Assembly (NCBI RefSeq): GCF_013178945.1
Contig: NZ_JABFDM010000006.1
Span: 310,001 to 374,000, forward strand
Reading direction: 5' to 3'
Source: Bradyrhizobium aeschynomenes
GTDB lineage: Bacteria > Pseudomonadota > Alphaproteobacteria > Rhizobiales > Xanthobacteraceae
DNA length: 64,000 nucleotides
Shown here: one piece after another, positions 8,233 to 16,201 of the stretch
How the letters are laid out: each line of letters starts with the position of its first letter
Position numbering within the stretch: position 1 is the first letter of the stretch
Made by a program: the position numbers and the translations under genes
The notes under the pieces: model-generated
Told to the model about the DNA's origin: nothing
Databases searched by the model: none
Seen by the model: only the letters and a program-made list of their open reading frames with translations

Positions 8233-9153
8233 TCAGCGATCGGCCGCGATCTGCCTCGCGCATTCTTCGAACACGCCGCGCAAAAAGCGGTGGCTGGGAT
8301 CCTGGTCGCGAAACGAGGGCCAGATCATCGACTCCTTCAGTTTCGGAATCTCGAACGGGAAATCGACGTACTTGACCGCATAGTGCCGCGCCAGGTCCTG
8401 CGCGAGCAGCCGATGCACCGTCGCGATCCGGTCGGTTCCGCACAGCATCTTGGGGAGCACGCAGAATGAGTCGACGGTGGCAGCCACGTTGCGCTGCCGG
8501 CCCGCGCGCGGGAAGAAGAGTTCTTCGAAGGAATGCGTCCCGGCCTCGCCGAGACGGACGCTGACGTGACCGGCTGCGAAGTAGTCGTCTTCGGTCAGCC
8601 TGCCGCGCCTCAGCTTTCGCGCCTGATCCATCAGGCAGACATGGTCGTCCGAGAGCAGGTGCATCTGCGGATGCGGAATGCGCGACGCATAGAGCTCCGG
8701 CAGAATCATCAGATCGATGTCACCGAGCTGAAACACCTGCTCCACATGCTTGGGCAGATGCGAGATCTCGAGCTGGAAGCCGGCGGCCCGTCGCGCCAGC
8801 TCGATCGCGACGCGGGACACCAGGACATACGTCACATAGTCGGAGGCGCAGATCCTGAAGGTGCGATTGACCTTCGCAGGATCGAAATCCGGCTTCGTGC
8901 TGATCGCAGCCCGTGCGCGAATGAGAGTGTCCTTGACCGGCTCGATCAGCGCCTGGGCGAGCGGCGTCAGTTCGAACTGGCGCCCCACCGGCGTGAGCAA
9001 CTCGTCGGCGAAGAATTCGCGCAGTCGCGCGAGCGCCGCGCTGGTCGCCGACTGGCCGAGACGCAGGCGGTCTGCGGCGCGCGTGACGTTGCGCTCGTCG
9101 AGCAACACATCGAGCGCGACAAGGAGATTGAGGTCGAACCTGTCCAGCCGCAT
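8233..9153 (-). CDS. LysR-type regulator of the NodD/NahR subfamily
   Basis: 306 aa. The winged-HTH at residues 1-60 has the NodD-style opening RFDLNLLVALDVLLDERNVT and SATSAALARLREFF. The effector-binding domain keeps NodD landmarks: a FRICASDY element, LMILPEL, GHVSVRLG, a TDRIATVHRLLA element and a C-terminal MIWPSFRDQDPSHRFLR block that parallels NodD's WPAFHNTDPA region. The length is also NodD-like. The ATG at 9153 is preceded by GGGAGGA; an upstream in-frame ATG at 9171 overlaps that ribosome site. It is divergent from the MFS/carotenoid-oxygenase cluster, with a nod-box-like element between them, so it is the probable activator of that cluster. The inducer is unknown. No nodABC genes are in the window, so I do not call it nodD. 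Confidence 0.85.
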   Translation of the reverse strand: MRLDRFDLNLLVALDVLLDERNVTRAADRLRLGQSATSAALARLREFFADELLTPVGRQFELTPLAQALIEPVKDTLIRARAAISTKPDFDPAKVNRTFRICASDYVTYVLVSRVAIELARRAAGFQLEISHLPKHVEQVFQLGDIDLMILPELYASRIPHPQMHLLSDDHVCLMDQARKLRRGRLTEDDYFAAGHVSVRLGEAGTHSFEELFFPRAGRQRNVAATVDSFCVLPKMLCGTDRIATVHRLLAQDLARHYAVKYVDFPFEIPKLKESMIWPSFRDQDPSHRFLRGVFEECARQIAADR

Positions 9154-9183
9154 CGGCGCAAATCCTCCCATTCCCCGTCATGT

Positions 9184-9230
9184 ATCGATCCTATCGATGC
9201 CCAGACACATTACAATCGATTTTGGCGAAA
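9184..9230 (+). promoter_or_regulatory. nod-box-like LysR operator
   Basis: The 47-bp layout parallels the rhizobial nod box. ATC-N9-GAT lies at 9184-9198, followed by G, then 12 bp, then ACAATCGATTTT at 9212-9223, in the register and orientation a nod box has relative to its target genes. The terminal ACCAATC part of the consensus is not conserved (GGCGAAAC here), and the second distal ATC is lost. It starts 31 bp upstream of the LysR start codon and ends about 100 bp before the MFS gene. ATCGAT occurs three times (9184, 9193, 9215). Confidence 0.6.
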
Positions 9231-9326
9231 CACCGCTCCGGCGTAGCGTGACGTCGGATCAGCGTCGGCAAGGGCAAGAAGCCTGGGCCATGGAGCCCGC
9301 GACCGATCCGGAACGGGGAGGGAAAT

Positions 9327-10487
9327 ATGGGCCGTTGGAGCTCTGGCGGAGCCGTGCTCGGCATCTGCCACGTGGCCGGAATGCTGGACCTGGTGGCACT
9401 GCCGGTCTGGGTTGGAACGTTCATCGCATTCTATGGTCTGTCACCGGCCCAGGCCGGCGCGACCGTCACGAGCTTCCTGGCGGGCATCGTGATCGCGAGC
9501 CTCGTGACCGCGCGGCTGCTGACCCGGCTCGACCCGCGTACGGTCGTCGTCGCCGGGTTCGTCGTGGCAGCGGCAGCGTTCGGCTATCTCGCGAGCCGGC
9601 CCGTCGAAGCGGTGCCGTTCGCGATGCTTCCGGTCATCCACGCCATTGCCGGGCTTGCAGCGGGAGCGGCCCTGTCGATGACGCACGGCACGATCGGCCG
9701 GACGGAGAATCCGCACCGCCTGTTCGGCCTCGCCAACGTCGCCCTTGCCGTGTTCAGCGTCGGCTTTTTCGCTGTGGTGCCTGCCCTGGTCCATTCGGTC
9801 AGTCCGATGCTGCTGTTCGCCGTGTTCGCCGGCAGCATGAGCCTTGCGGCCCTGGCGGCGTCGACCAGCTTCCCGCGCGCCCTCGGCGCCGGCGCGAGCG
9901 GCAGCGCCTCATCGCAGGCCGTCCCGAGACCGGCGTGGCTGATCATCGCCGCCGTGATCTGCCTCGCGTTCAACCAGTCGCTGGTGTTTTCCTTCCTGGA
10001 GCGCATCGGCGATTACAAGGGCTTCTCGCATGCCGATGTCACGACGGTCCTGGTCGCCGTGGGTCTCGTCAACCTCGTCCCGGGAGCGCTTGCCGCGCTG
10101 ACGCAGAGGCGGCTGTCGCCCGTCGCCGTTGGCATCGCCGGTCCCCTGGTGCAGGCGGTTCTGGCGCTGGTCATCGTCAACGCCACGGGCTTTGCGGCCT
10201 TCGCAGCCTTCGCGATCCCCTACGTGTCGGTCGTGATCTTCACGCACACCTTCCTGTTCGGCCTGCTGTCGCAGATCGACCCGAGCCGGCGCGCAGTCGC
10301 GGCGACTCCGGCGATGATGATGATCGGCTCGGCCGCCGGGCCTGCCGTTGCCGGCGCAATCGTGGAGACCTCGGGCTATGGCGGCCTGAGCTACACGGCC
10401 GTGATCATCTCCGGGCTCGCCATTGTCCTGATGCTGACCTTCAGGGTGCGTACCGCTGCATCGTCTCAAATTCTGCGCTCGGCGTGA
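9327..10487 (+). CDS. MFS transporter, first gene of LysR-linked cluster
   Basis: 386 aa of almost continuous hydrophobic helices, about 12 transmembrane segments, with a short basic loop after TM2-TM3 (ARLLTRLDPRT). This is a major facilitator superfamily permease with no family-specific motif I can name. A strong ribosome site (GGGGAGGGAAAT) precedes the ATG at 9327. The gene is divergent from the NodD-like LysR and is followed 40 bp later by the carotenoid oxygenase. By context it probably imports an aromatic or apocarotenoid-like substrate for the enzymes downstream, or exports a product. The direction is not readable from sequence. Confidence 0.8.
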   Translation: MGRWSSGGAVLGICHVAGMLDLVALPVWVGTFIAFYGLSPAQAGATVTSFLAGIVIASLVTARLLTRLDPRTVVVAGFVVAAAAFGYLASRPVEAVPFAMLPVIHAIAGLAAGAALSMTHGTIGRTENPHRLFGLANVALAVFSVGFFAVVPALVHSVSPMLLFAVFAGSMSLAALAASTSFPRALGAGASGSASSQAVPRPAWLIIAAVICLAFNQSLVFSFLERIGDYKGFSHADVTTVLVAVGLVNLVPGALAALTQRRLSPVAVGIAGPLVQAVLALVIVNATGFAAFAAFAIPYVSVVIFTHTFLFGLLSQIDPSRRAVAATPAMMMIGSAAGPAVAGAIVETSGYGGLSYTAVIISGLAIVLMLTFRVRTAASSQILRSA

Positions 10488-10527
10488 GCGCGGCGCCAAT
10501 ATCCCATTGTCGAGGAGAGTGCTTCCA

Positions 10528-11997
10528 ATGAACAAACATGTGACCAGCACGGGCGGCCTGCAGTTTCCGCAGGACATCGTCTTCTCGGGCTACGCCGCTC
10601 CCGTGCGGATCGAGGGCGAGGTGCACGATCTCGAGGTGATCGGCCGCATCCCGCCCGGGCTCGAAGGCGCCTACTACCGCAACAGCGCCGACCACGCCTA
10701 TCCGCCCTTGCTCGGCAAAGACATCTTCCTCAACGGCGATGGCATGGTGCACATGGTCCGCATCCAGAACGGCCACGCCGATCTCTCGATGCGCTACGTC
10801 CGCACCCGTAAGTTCATGGTCGAGCGGCAGGCCCGCAAGGCATTGTTCGGCGCCTACCGCAATCCGTTCACCGACTCTCCTGAGGTCGCCGGCGAGGATG
10901 CCAACACCGCCAACACCTCGGTGATGTGGCATCACGGCAAGCTCTACGCGCTGAAGGAATCCGGCCGCCCCTATGAGCTCGATCCGGTCACGCTGGAGAC
11001 CCGCGGCGAGACCGATTTCGGCGGCCAGCTCGCGAGCCGGACCTTCACCGCCCATCCGAAGATGGATCCGCTGACCGGCGAGTGCATCGCCTTCGCCTAT
11101 AATTGCGAGGGCACTGCCAGCAACGACATCGAGCTCTACACCATCGCTCCGGACGGCGAGTTCACCCGCAACGAGCGTTTCACCGCGCCTTATTGCTCGA
11201 TGGTCCACGACTTTCTGGTGTCGCGCAACTTCATCGCCTTCGTGATCTGCCCGATGGTCTGCGATTGGGACCGCGTCAAGAAGGGCGAGCCCTATTGGCA
11301 TTGGGACAGCCGCAAGCAGACCCATGTGGCTGTGATCCCGCGCAGGCAGGGCGTCGCGGGCATCCGCTGGTTCACGGCGCCGAAGCTCGCGATGCAGACG
11401 CACACCTTCAACGCCTGGGAGGACGGCCACCGCCTCGTGCTCGACCAGTTCGTCACAGAATCCGGCTGGCTCAGCCAGTTTCCCGACATCCACAATCCCG
11501 AGGCCCGGGAGCTGCCCCCCTTCGGCGAGCGCTGGACGATCGATCTGTCCAGCCCGGACGCCGCGATCGAGATCAAGCGCTTCATCGGCCACATCGGCGA
11601 AATGCCGGTCATCGACCAACGCTTCGCCATGAGCCGTGTCAGGCACTTCTGGTTTGGCACCAACAATCCCAAGCTCGGCCCGATGCTGCCGTTCGGACCC
11701 AAGGGGCCGCCCTTCACCTGCCTTGGACATTTCGACGAGGAGACCGGCAAGCTCGACTTCTACTACGCCGGCCCCGACAGCTCGCCGGAGGAGCCCTGCT
11801 TCGTGCCGCGCACCGCCGATGCACCCGAGGGCGACGGCTGGCTGCTGAGCATCGTCGGGCGACGGGCCGAGAACCGCACCGATCTCGTCATCCTCGACGC
11901 CCGCAATCTGTCTGCAGGACCGGTCGCCACGATCCGCTTCCCATGCCGCGTCCATGAAGGCTTCCACGGCATCTGGGTCAATTCGGACGTCCTTTAG
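10528..11997 (+). CDS. Carotenoid cleavage / lignostilbene dioxygenase family enzyme
   Basis: 489 aa, RPE65/carotenoid oxygenase family: Fe(II)-dependent enzymes that split alkene double bonds of carotenoids, apocarotenoids or stilbenes. The four iron-ligand histidines are recognisable: His176 (FTAHPKMD), His227 (SMVHDF), His292 (THTFNAWEDG) and His480 (GFHGIW). The seven-bladed propeller spacing and length are normal. The ATG at 10528 follows GAGGAGAG. The family member cannot be assigned to carotenoid or stilbene cleavage from motifs. The companions (MFS, GST, HbpS/GlcG) and the NodD-like regulator favour catabolism of a plant-derived phenolic such as a lignin dimer or stilbene. That is inference. 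Confidence 0.85.
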   Translation: MNKHVTSTGGLQFPQDIVFSGYAAPVRIEGEVHDLEVIGRIPPGLEGAYYRNSADHAYPPLLGKDIFLNGDGMVHMVRIQNGHADLSMRYVRTRKFMVERQARKALFGAYRNPFTDSPEVAGEDANTANTSVMWHHGKLYALKESGRPYELDPVTLETRGETDFGGQLASRTFTAHPKMDPLTGECIAFAYNCEGTASNDIELYTIAPDGEFTRNERFTAPYCSMVHDFLVSRNFIAFVICPMVCDWDRVKKGEPYWHWDSRKQTHVAVIPRRQGVAGIRWFTAPKLAMQTHTFNAWEDGHRLVLDQFVTESGWLSQFPDIHNPEARELPPFGERWTIDLSSPDAAIEIKRFIGHIGEMPVIDQRFAMSRVRHFWFGTNNPKLGPMLPFGPKGPPFTCLGHFDEETGKLDFYYAGPDSSPEEPCFVPRTADAPEGDGWLLSIVGRRAENRTDLVILDARNLSAGPVATIRFPCRVHEGFHGIWVNSDVL

Positions 11998-12055
11998 TCC
12001 AACGCTCACCCGACGCCATTACGCCTCGTATAAGGCCAACAACCGGAGGACACCC

Positions 12056-12715
12056 ATGAGCCGCCTGTACGGTTCACTGCACTCGCGCGCGCATCGCTGT
12101 GCGTGGATGCTCAAGGAATTGAATCTGTCATTCGAACATGTGGCGACCAACTTCACCGATGGCAGCACCCACAAGCCCGACTTCCTGAAGATCAATCCCA
12201 ACGGGCGGGTGCCTGCCTTCGTCTCCGATGAGGTCTGCCTGTTCGAATCGCTTGCAATCAATCTGCATCTGGCGCGTCGCCATCCGAGCGACCTCTCGCC
12301 GGCCACGCTCGTGGAGGAGGCCCTCGTCACGCAATGGAGTTTCTGGGTCGTGACCGAGATCGAGAAGCCGCTTCTGCTCGCTGCGGCGAACAGCATCCTG
12401 TTCGATGCGGACAAGCGTAATCCGAGCGAGCTCAAGGTGGCGCTGACCAAGCTCGGCCGTCCATTCAGCGTACTTGATCGTCATCTGTCCGAGCATGCCT
12501 ACCTGCTCGGCGACCGCTTCACGGTTGCCGATCTGAACGTCGCTGCGGTCTTGACGCTGGCGCGGCTCGGCTCCCTCGATCTGTCGGAGTGGCCACGTCT
12601 CGACGAATGGCTCGGAAGCTGCCTGGAGCGTCCCGCCGCCGCAGATTGGAAGACGATCAGCTTTCGGGTGCCGCGGCCGGAGACTGACCTCGGCATGCTC
12701 GCCATGTTCGTATGA
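12056..12715 (+). CDS. Glutathione S-transferase family protein
   Basis: 219 aa with an N-terminal thioredoxin-like domain (LYGSLHSRAHRCAWMLKELN; the cis-Pro motif is in NGRVPAF, and ESLAINLHLA binds the gamma-Glu of GSH) and a C-terminal helical domain (FTVADLNVAAVL). It conjugates glutathione or uses it for ether cleavage or isomerisation. The ATG at 12056 follows GGAGGA. It sits 58 bp after the carotenoid/stilbene oxygenase and 37 bp before the HbpS gene. A beta-etherase-like (LigE/F/G) or maleylpyruvate-isomerase-like role would fit aromatic breakdown but is not shown by any motif. Confidence 0.85.
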   Translation: MSRLYGSLHSRAHRCAWMLKELNLSFEHVATNFTDGSTHKPDFLKINPNGRVPAFVSDEVCLFESLAINLHLARRHPSDLSPATLVEEALVTQWSFWVVTEIEKPLLLAAANSILFDADKRNPSELKVALTKLGRPFSVLDRHLSEHAYLLGDRFTVADLNVAAVLTLARLGSLDLSEWPRLDEWLGSCLERPAAADWKTISFRVPRPETDLGMLAMFV

Positions 12716-12752
12716 GAGCTACGCCCGCTCTGTCCTGAAGGATGCCGAACTC

Positions 12753-13187
12753 ATGCTGAAACGCGACGACGCCGTGACCATCATCGATGCAGCGCTGCAC
12801 GAAGGGCGCGCGCGAAATCTTGCGCCGCTCGCGGTGGCTGTGCTTGATCCCGGCGGACACCTCATCGCCTATCAGCGGGAGGACGGCGCTGGCATCATCC
12901 GCTTCGACATCGCCTTCGGCAAGGCCTGGGGCTCGCTCGGCATGGGCTTCGGCTCACGCGAGCTGAGCCGCCGCGCCGGCACTCTGCCGACCTTCTTCAC
13001 GATGCTCTCAGCGACCAGCGGCGGCCGTCTCGTCGCATCGCCCGGCGGCGTTCTCGTGCGCGGCCGGCACCGTGAAGTGCTCGGCGCGGTAGGCATCTCA
13101 GGCGACCTCGGTGACAATGATGAGGCTTGCGCGATCGCCGGCATCGTCGCGGCGGGCTTCCAGACGGACGAGACAAGCCAGGCCTGA
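12753..13187 (+). CDS. Heme-binding protein GlcG/HbpS family
   Basis: 144 aa, single HbpS-like (GlcG) domain. It begins with a helix containing ITIIDAALHEGRA-type sequence and has the family's VAVLDPGGHLIAY and RRAGTLPTFF segments and the GGVLVR...VLGAVGISGD core. HbpS of Streptomyces binds heme, while many homologues lie in catabolic operons (glc, propanediol, aromatic clusters) without known function. Fourth and last gene of the cluster starting at 9327. The ATG at 12753 is preceded by a weak AAGGA. A cofactor-binding or scavenging accessory role is plausible. Confidence 0.82.
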   Translation: MLKRDDAVTIIDAALHEGRARNLAPLAVAVLDPGGHLIAYQREDGAGIIRFDIAFGKAWGSLGMGFGSRELSRRAGTLPTFFTMLSATSGGRLVASPGGVLVRGRHREVLGAVGISGDLGDNDEACAIAGIVAAGFQTDETSQA

Positions 13188-13261
13188 GCTGGACATTCAC
13201 GCAACCAACGAGCCCTGCTCAGCAGAAACATCCCGAGAGCCAAGAGCGACGGCAAAGATTT

Positions 13262-13650
13262 CTATTTCTTTTTTCCAGAAAATATGTATGATCCGCCCGT
13301 CCCGCCTCGTTGCGAGGGGCGTACGCGTCGTCACGGACGTTGAGGCGGGATGCGGTGGACGCGGTGGCGATGCACGACGGGCAGCGCTGGCGCGTACGGT
13401 GAAGTCGCGTGGTCCTGACCTCCCGAAGCTGAGGCCAAGTCGGCGCTGGTGCAAGATGCATCGCGCTGATGACGGGGGCAACAAAGCCCGGTCCCCGGGG
13501 AGATCGCGTATAATCCGTAAAGCCATCGCGCAGGGAATGCCGGAGTGCTCGGCTGAACCTGTGGTTCCTGCCGCCTGCATTTTTTTCGCAGGCGGGCCAT
13601 GGGTGAGGCCTTCACCCGGCATTCCCTGCGCCCTCCTGACCGAGGGTTCT
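13262..13650. repeat. Dispersed structured intergenic repeat, copy A
   Basis: About 390 bp closely similar to copy B at 60470-60870. Shared landmarks in the same order are GTATGATCCGC, TACGCGTCGTCACG, GAAGTCGC, GCGCAGGGAATGCCGG, TGCCGCCTGCATTTTTT, GGGCCATGGGTGAGGCC and the closing CATTCCCTGCGCC. The 16-bp arms GCGCAGGGAATGCCGG (13528-13543) and its exact complement (13616-13631) enclose a smaller hairpin, CCGCCTGC / GCAGGCGG (13571-13595), with a T-rich loop. Reading frames inside it (both strands) are repeat-derived and not genes. It fills most of the 692-bp gap between the HbpS gene and the chemoreceptor. Confidence 0.85.
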
Positions 13651-13879
13651 TTCGGCTCAGAACCTGAGCGCCTGGGCGCGCGGCGGGACGTCTTCGACGC
13701 GCCTCCGTCGTCCACACGCACGAAAGCGTGCATTTTATTAAAATTGCAGCTTTTGTGTGCAATGCGTAATCGTACGGTGCACAGATTTTACGCAACATTT
13801 AGGCGATCCCGGCCCTTTAGACGCTGAGCTGAAGCTCTGCATTCAACGTCTGCATGCAGGGGACAATGGAGTCCGTATC
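13651..13879 (+). promoter_or_regulatory. AT-rich leader of the chemoreceptor gene
   Basis: This is the remainder of the gap. It holds a small hairpin, GCACG-AAAG-CGTGC (13718-13731), followed by ATTTTATT, which could end upstream transcription. Next comes an inverted pair, ATTGCA-N9-TGCAAT (13743-13763), that could be an operator. This segment is clearly AT-richer than the surroundings, as promoters are. No -35/-10 pair is assigned. Confidence 0.35.
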
Positions 13880-16030
13880 TTGCGCAAGAACCTGCCCGTC
13901 ACCCAAAACGAATACCCCATTACCGACGAGACGCTGATCGTCTCGCGCACCGATCTCAAGGGCAAGCTGACCTATTTCAACGACCAGTTCGTCGATGCCG
14001 CAGGCTTCACGCCCGACGAACTGATGGGTCAGCCGCACAACATCATCCGCCACCCCGACATGCCGGAAGCGGCGTTCGCCAATCTCTGGGACACGCTGAA
14101 GCAGGGCAAGCCGTGGGCCGGTGCGGTCAAGAACCGCCGCAAGAACGGCGACTTCTACTGGGTGCTGGCGAGCGCCTCCGCCATTCGCGAGAACGGCGAG
14201 ATCACCGGCTATACGTCGATCCGCACCAAGCTGCCGGCCGACCAGCGCGCCGAGGCCGAGAAGGTCTATGGCCTGCTCAACCAGAACAAGGCGCAGGACT
14301 ATGCGATCAGCGCCGGCATCATCCGCCGCCGTTCGGTGTTCGACCCGCTGTCGTTCTTCACGGGGACGCTGCGGGCGAGGCTGACGACCTTCGCCGCGGT
14401 GCTCAGCGCTTTCATGCTGATCATCGGCGCGGCCGGTCTGCTGTCGACCCGCGCGAGCAACGCCGGCCTGAGGTCGATCTACGAGGACCGCACAGTGCCG
14501 CTCGCCCAGCTGTTCGAGATCAACGACCGAACCCTGCAGAACATGTCGTCGCAACAGTCGGCTGCGACGAACGGCAAGGCCGGTAAATCCATCGACGGGA
14601 TCGGCCCTCTCGTCGACGAGAACAGCGCCCGGATTTCCAAGCTCTGGGCCGACTACATGGCAAGCTATCTGACTCCGGAAGAGAAGATCGTAGCCGACGC
14701 TTATGCGGGCAAGCGCAAGGCCTATCTCGAGGAAGGGATCAGGCCGGCGCTGGCGCTGCTGCAGCAGCGAAAGTTCGACGAGGCGAGCCAGCATATCGCC
14801 ACCAAGGGACATGACCTGTTCGAGGCCGCCAAGCATGAGCTCGACAAGCTCGTCGCGATCCAGGTCAAGGAGGCCAAGGGGCTCTACGAGGACGCCGAAA
14901 ATCAGTATCACGTCGTGCTCGCGCTGGTGGCACTGATGATCCTTGGCGGTGTCGGTCTCGGTGCGATGTTCAGCGTGCAGACCATCCGTGCGGTGCTGAA
15001 GCCGGTCAAGGTCCTCAACGATTCGATGCAGAGCATCACGGCCGGCAAGCTCGACAACCGTATCCCGGTCGAGCGCGACGACGAGATCGGCGAGGCGCTG
15101 CGCAACCTGCAGACCGTGCAGTCGATCGTCCGCTTCAACAGCGAGGAGGTGAAGGCGGTTCAGCGCTCGGCCGAGGTCAAGCGCAAGGCCGAGATGGACA
15201 AGCTCGCCCGCGAGTTCGAAGGCGCGATCGGCGGCATCGTGCAGACGGTGTCGTCGGCCTCGTCCGAGCTGGAGAGCTCGGCGGGCACGCTGTCCTCGAC
15301 CGCGACGCGCTCGCAGGAGCTGGCCACCACCGTGGCGGCGGCCTCAGAGCAGGCCTCCACGAACGTGCAGTCGGTCGCCTCGGCCACCGAGGAGCTGACT
15401 TCGTCGGTCACCGAGATCAGCCGGCAGGTGCAGGAATCGGCGCGGATCGCCACCGGCGCCGTCGACCAAGCGCGCACCACCAACGACCGCGTCAACGAGC
15501 TGTCGAAGGCGGCCGCGCGGATCGGCGACGTCGTCGAGCTCATCAACACCATCGCCGGGCAGACCAATCTGCTGGCGCTCAACGCGACCATCGAGGCGGC
15601 GCGTGCCGGCGACGCCGGCCGCGGCTTCGCCGTGGTGGCGTCCGAGGTCAAGGCGCTGGCCGAGCAGACCTCGAAGGCCACCGGCGAGATCGCCCAGCAG
15701 ATCTCGGGCATCCAGGCCGCCACCCAGGAATCGGTGACGTCGATCCGGGAGATCAGCACCACCATCGAGCGGCTGTCGGAGATCTCCTCCACCATTGCGG
15801 CAGCCGTCGAGCAGCAGGGCGCGGCCACGCAGGAAATCTCGCGCAACATTCAGGAGGCTTCGCGCGGCACGACCGAGGTCAACACCACCATCGTCGACGT
15901 CCAGCGTGGAGCCTCGCAGACCGGCTCCGCCTCGGGCGGCGTGCTGTCGGCGGCGCAGTCGCTGTCGCATGAGAGCGACCGGCTGCGCCAGGAGGTCGGC
16001 AGGTTCCTCAGCAACGTGCGGGCGGCCTAG
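13880..16030 (+). CDS. Methyl-accepting chemotaxis protein with N-terminal PAS domain (Aer-like)
   Basis: 716 aa. An N-terminal cytoplasmic PAS domain (residues about 10-120, with LKGKLTYFNDQFVDAAGF and NIIRHPDMPEAAF as in Aer) is followed by a transmembrane segment (about 170-195), a helical ligand/4HB-like region, a second transmembrane segment (about 345-370), HAMP, and an MCP signalling domain whose hairpin tip reads QTNLLALNATIEAARAGDAG. It relays signals to CheA/CheW. The PAS domain suggests redox or FAD-based aerotaxis sensing. I chose TTG at 13880 (MRKNLPVTQNEYPITDE, the family's usual start) because GGAG lies eight bases upstream; the frame is open further upstream, but that sequence is not family-like. 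Confidence 0.9.
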   Translation: MRKNLPVTQNEYPITDETLIVSRTDLKGKLTYFNDQFVDAAGFTPDELMGQPHNIIRHPDMPEAAFANLWDTLKQGKPWAGAVKNRRKNGDFYWVLASASAIRENGEITGYTSIRTKLPADQRAEAEKVYGLLNQNKAQDYAISAGIIRRRSVFDPLSFFTGTLRARLTTFAAVLSAFMLIIGAAGLLSTRASNAGLRSIYEDRTVPLAQLFEINDRTLQNMSSQQSAATNGKAGKSIDGIGPLVDENSARISKLWADYMASYLTPEEKIVADAYAGKRKAYLEEGIRPALALLQQRKFDEASQHIATKGHDLFEAAKHELDKLVAIQVKEAKGLYEDAENQYHVVLALVALMILGGVGLGAMFSVQTIRAVLKPVKVLNDSMQSITAGKLDNRIPVERDDEIGEALRNLQTVQSIVRFNSEEVKAVQRSAEVKRKAEMDKLAREFEGAIGGIVQTVSSASSELESSAGTLSSTATRSQELATTVAAASEQASTNVQSVASATEELTSSVTEISRQVQESARIATGAVDQARTTNDRVNELSKAAARIGDVVELINTIAGQTNLLALNATIEAARAGDAGRGFAVVASEVKALAEQTSKATGEIAQQISGIQAATQESVTSIREISTTIERLSEISSTIAAAVEQQGAATQEISRNIQEASRGTTEVNTTIVDVQRGASQTGSASGGVLSAAQSLSHESDRLRQEVGRFLSNVRAA

Positions 16031-16201
16031 TCCGCCCGCGACCATCGCCCGGTCAGCCGGATCGGGCGGTCCCGAATGGTGAAGGCCTCATGGCCGGCGC
16101 CGCCTTCGAGCAACAACGCGAGAACAGCCGTCCCGATGTGACAGATTGCGGGTTTCCTTGCGCGGCGTCGCGACATAAGTTGCCGCCCCGGGGGTTGCTT
16201 C

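Noticed and set aside
8233..9153. Calling the LysR gene nodD
   Set aside because: It has NodD-like features, but no nod genes are linked and the operator is only partly nod-box-like; other NodD-subfamily regulators control degradation genes.
13331..13798. Open frames inside repeat copies (also 60574-61104)
   Set aside because: The product reflects the repeat's sequence and is shared by the two copies only because they are repeats; no start site or domain. Such frames are often annotated as hypothetical proteins in Bradyrhizobium.
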